Below, one piece after another: positions 24,186-25,942 of a stretch of DNA of 25,942 nucleotides. This DNA comes from a virus: positions 1,367-27,308 of IMG/VR virus record IMGVR_UViG_3300037961_002418. One strand, 5' to 3'. The position numbers were made by a program, and so were the translations under genes. Position 1 is the first letter of the stretch. Each line of letters starts with the position of its first letter. The notes under the pieces are model-generated. The model was not told the DNA's origin. It did no database searches and was given only the letters and a program-made list of their open reading frames with translations.

Positions 24186-25001
24186 ATGGCACAACTAAAA
24201 CTTGGAGCGATTAAAGATCTAAGCGGCGTGAGTGGTTTTACATTCACTGCTGGAGGTGTGTCTGCTAACGGTGCTTTGGTCGTAACAGACCTTGTTATTG
24301 ATGGAAGTGTTTCTGGTTCTGCCGTGGGCACATATGTGGTGCCAAGTGTAAGCGGACAGGCAAATAGATTTCTGACTAACGACGGCAGTAGCATGAGTTG
24401 GGCAGAAGTTGCAACCTCTGCTGGTGTTAGATCCATGTCGGTCTATACTGGCAACAATACATGGAACAAACCTTCAGGTACTAGATCTATTCTAGTAACT
24501 GTAACTGGTGCTGGAGGTGGTGGATCAGGATTCCATGAAGGTGGTGGTGCTGGTGGCACATCACAAAGACATATTGATGTGACTAACATTAACTCAGTTA
24601 GTGTTACAGTCGGATCACCTGGTGGCGGTGCTTACTACAACGGATGTGGTGGTAATGGTAACGCTTCTTCTTTTGGTAGTTACTTGTCTGCTAACGGTGG
24701 TGTTGGTGGTAACTGCTCACAGCAACACGCTGGAGGATTGGGTGGTCATGGATCAGGTGGCACACTAAATATCCATGGTGGTGGTAACGGAGGTCACGGA
24801 TCTCACCACTCTTATGGTTGTGGTGTTTCTGCATCTAGTTACTGGGGTGGTGGACAACCTTCCTGTCATCATAGAAATCATCACTACGCTCATTCCCATG
24901 AATCATATGCTGCATGGGGTGCAGGTGGTGGCGGCGCTGAATTCGGTTATCGTGGAGCACGCGGTAGAGAAGGAGTCGTTGTTGTCCTTGAGTATTATTG
25001 A
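24186..25001 (+). CDS. Gly-rich, His-rich tail fibre/adhesin-like protein, copy 1
   Basis: This 271-aa protein has an N-terminal 90 residues of fibre type ('IKDLSGVSGFTFTAGGVSA', 'YVVPSVSGQANRFLTNDGSS'). A linker 'SMSVYTGNNTWNKPSGTRSI' leads into a glycine-rich domain ('VTVTGAGGGGSGFHEGGGAG', 'GGHGSGG', 'GGGNGGHGSHHSYG'). The segment 'PSCHHRNHHYAHSHESYAAW' has six histidines in 13 residues and an H-x-H motif, then 'GAGGGGAEFGYRGARGRE'. Such 'WxxPxG...GAGGGG' domains occur in phage receptor-binding tips; polyglycine-II packing is known for S16-type gp38 adhesins. Histidines may bind metal, as H-x-H does in the T4 gp37 needle. Own late promoter. It is a paralog of the next gene. Confidence 0.75.
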   Translation: MAQLKLGAIKDLSGVSGFTFTAGGVSANGALVVTDLVIDGSVSGSAVGTYVVPSVSGQANRFLTNDGSSMSWAEVATSAGVRSMSVYTGNNTWNKPSGTRSILVTVTGAGGGGSGFHEGGGAGGTSQRHIDVTNINSVSVTVGSPGGGAYYNGCGGNGNASSFGSYLSANGGVGGNCSQQHAGGLGGHGSGGTLNIHGGGNGGHGSHHSYGCGVSASSYWGGGQPSCHHRNHHYAHSHESYAAWGAGGGGAEFGYRGARGREGVVVVLEYY

Positions 25002-25007
25002 TAAATA
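25000..25007 (+). promoter_or_regulatory. Late promoter GATAAATA
   Basis: GATAAATA overlaps the TGA stop of copy 1 (24999-25001) and ends 17 nt before the start of copy 2. Confidence 0.65.
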
Positions 25008-25024
25008 ACTAAAAAGTAAGTCTC

Positions 25025-25837
25025 ATGAGTATTCTTAAAACCAGTAATATCTATGATCTTACGGGCGTCTCGGGTTTCTCCTTCTCTGGAGGCGGCGTCA
25101 CGGTGGAGGGTACTCTTACGGTCTCTACTTTGACGGTTAATGGTGCTATTGTTGGACAATCTTCTTACGTTTTGCCCTCACAGTCAGGTAGCAGCGGTAA
25201 GTTTCTATCCAATGATGGTACTAAGTTACAATGGAAGGACTTAAGTGTTGAGTCTGGCATTAGATCAATGTCAGTCTATACTGGTGGTAACACATGGAAT
25301 AAACCCAACGGTGTTGGCACTATTCACGTTTTGGTTACTGGTGCTGGCGGCGGTGGATCTGGATTCGGTGAATCTGGTGGTGCTGGTGGTCACTCAGAGA
25401 AAGTAATTAACGTAGCAAATATTAACTCTGTAGGTATTACAGTTGGATCACCTGGCGGTGGTGCATACTATAATGGTTGCGGTGGTAATGGTAACGCATC
25501 AAGTTTTGGATCGTATCTATCAGCAAACGGCGGTGTTGGTGGCAACTGCTCACAACAGCACGCTGGTGGACTCGGTGGACATGGATCTGGCGGTGAATTA
25601 AACATCCACGGTGGTGGAGGATCTGGACACGGATCTTATCACTCCTATGGTCGTCACTATCCTGGTCCCTCATTCTGGGGTGGCGGACAACCTGGTTGTC
25701 ATCACAGAAATCATCACTATGCACACTCTCATGAATCATATGCTGCATGGGGCGCTGGCGGTGGTGGTGCTGAGTTTGGTTATAGAGGTGCCCGAGGTCG
25801 TGAGGGTATTGTTGTTGTGCACGAATTCTGGGGTTAA
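25025..25837 (+). CDS. Gly-rich, His-rich tail fibre/adhesin-like protein, copy 2
   Basis: This 270-aa paralog of the preceding gene has the same architecture: fibre N-terminus ('IYDLTGVSGFSFSGGGVTV', 'SGSSGKFLSNDGTKLQW'), 'SMSVYTGGNTWNKPNG', glycine-rich domain, His-rich loop and 'GAGGGGAEFGYRGARGRE'. The stretch from 'TVGSPGGGAYYNGCGGNGN' to 'GGLGGHGSGG' is identical in protein to copy 1 although many codons differ. The loop before the His cluster differs ('HYPGPSFWGGGQPG' against 'GVSASSYWGGGQPS'), and the tail ends 'VHEFWG' rather than 'VLEYY'. Divergent positions may be where specificity is tuned. It has its own late promoter. Confidence 0.75.
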   Translation: MSILKTSNIYDLTGVSGFSFSGGGVTVEGTLTVSTLTVNGAIVGQSSYVLPSQSGSSGKFLSNDGTKLQWKDLSVESGIRSMSVYTGGNTWNKPNGVGTIHVLVTGAGGGGSGFGESGGAGGHSEKVINVANINSVGITVGSPGGGAYYNGCGGNGNASSFGSYLSANGGVGGNCSQQHAGGLGGHGSGGELNIHGGGGSGHGSYHSYGRHYPGPSFWGGGQPGCHHRNHHYAHSHESYAAWGAGGGGAEFGYRGARGREGIVVVHEFWG

Positions 25838-25840
25838 CTA

Positions 25841-25942
25841 ATGAGTCTTTTAAAAGTATCTTCAATTAATGATCTAACCGACACAGGTGGATTCTCTCTA
25901 TCTAATGGTGGTGTTACAGCAACACTTCCGTTGGTTGTAGGT
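25841..25942 (+). CDS. Third paralogous fibre protein, 5' part only (cut by window end)
   Basis: ATG at 25841 opens 34 codons that run off the window. They read 'MSLLKVSSINDLTDTGGFSL' and then 'GGVTATLPLVVG', the same layout as the starts of the two preceding genes ('SILKTSNIYDLTGVSGFSF...GGVTV', 'AQLKLGAIKDLSGVSGFTF...GGVSA'). It starts 3 nt after copy 2's stop and has no late octamer, so it is probably cotranscribed with copy 2. Whether it also carries the His-rich C-terminus cannot be seen. Confidence 0.65.
   Translation, partial: MSLLKVSSINDLTDTGGFSLSNGGVTATLPLVVG

Noticed and set aside
24775-25008. Extra forward and antisense frames within the Gly-rich adhesin genes
   Set aside because: Low-complexity GGT/GGA repeats leave alternative frames open by composition; no protein features are seen.
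1-25942. CRISPR array, insertion sequence, integrase or attachment site
   Set aside because: No regularly spaced repeats, transposase or integrase motifs or terminal repeats were seen. Repeats present are coding (Gly-rich domains and fibre units).

Overview
The window is a piece of a T4-like marine cyanophage genome (a cyanomyovirus). Genes are tightly packed, all on the + strand, and often overlap as ATGA or TAATG. T4-type head, baseplate and hub genes sit beside two genes typical of phages of marine picocyanobacteria: a CP12-like Calvin-cycle inhibitor and a CpeT-type phycobiliprotein lyase. cpeT suggests a phycobilisome- or phycoerythrin-containing host such as marine Synechococcus, but Prochlorococcus cannot be excluded.

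Layout. 1-2392: the 3' end of head-completion gene 4, an unidentified 158-aa protein, a tail-tube-fold protein (gp54/gp48/gp19-like), gp26, and a small gp51-like ORF that is probably joined to gp26 by a -1 ribosomal frameshift. 2392-8279: two tandem paralogous giant tape-measure-like proteins. The first carries an amidase domain and the second a lysozyme/transglycosylase-like domain. 8281-9684: hub protein gp27. 9706-10468: a metabolic cassette of cp12, a terminator fused to a consensus sigma70 promoter, and cpeT. 10486-13164: gp5-like hub/spike protein, apparently without the lysozyme domain of T4 gp5.

13196-15646: small proteins, three different 2-oxoglutarate/Fe(II) oxygenase-like proteins, and a tRNA-Thr(TGT) whose 5' end overlaps the preceding stop codon. 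15671-25942: fibre and appendage genes. These are a repeat-containing 449-aa protein, a 757-aa Gly/Thr-rich protein, an 1190-aa protein with a pectin-lyase-like N-terminus, a 307-aa fibre-like protein with a small partner, and three tandem paralogous short proteins. The first two of those have Gly-rich, His-rich C-termini; the third is cut by the window end.

Regulation. T4-type late promoter octamers (NATAAATA or N-CTAAATA) lie 17-25 nt before seven structural genes and often overlap the upstream stop codon. The terminator/sigma70 element between cp12 and cpeT appears to separate cpeT from late transcription. No intergenic gap exceeds about 35 nt, so no stretch over 300 bases is without a gene. 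All assignments come from reading the sequence; no database search was run.
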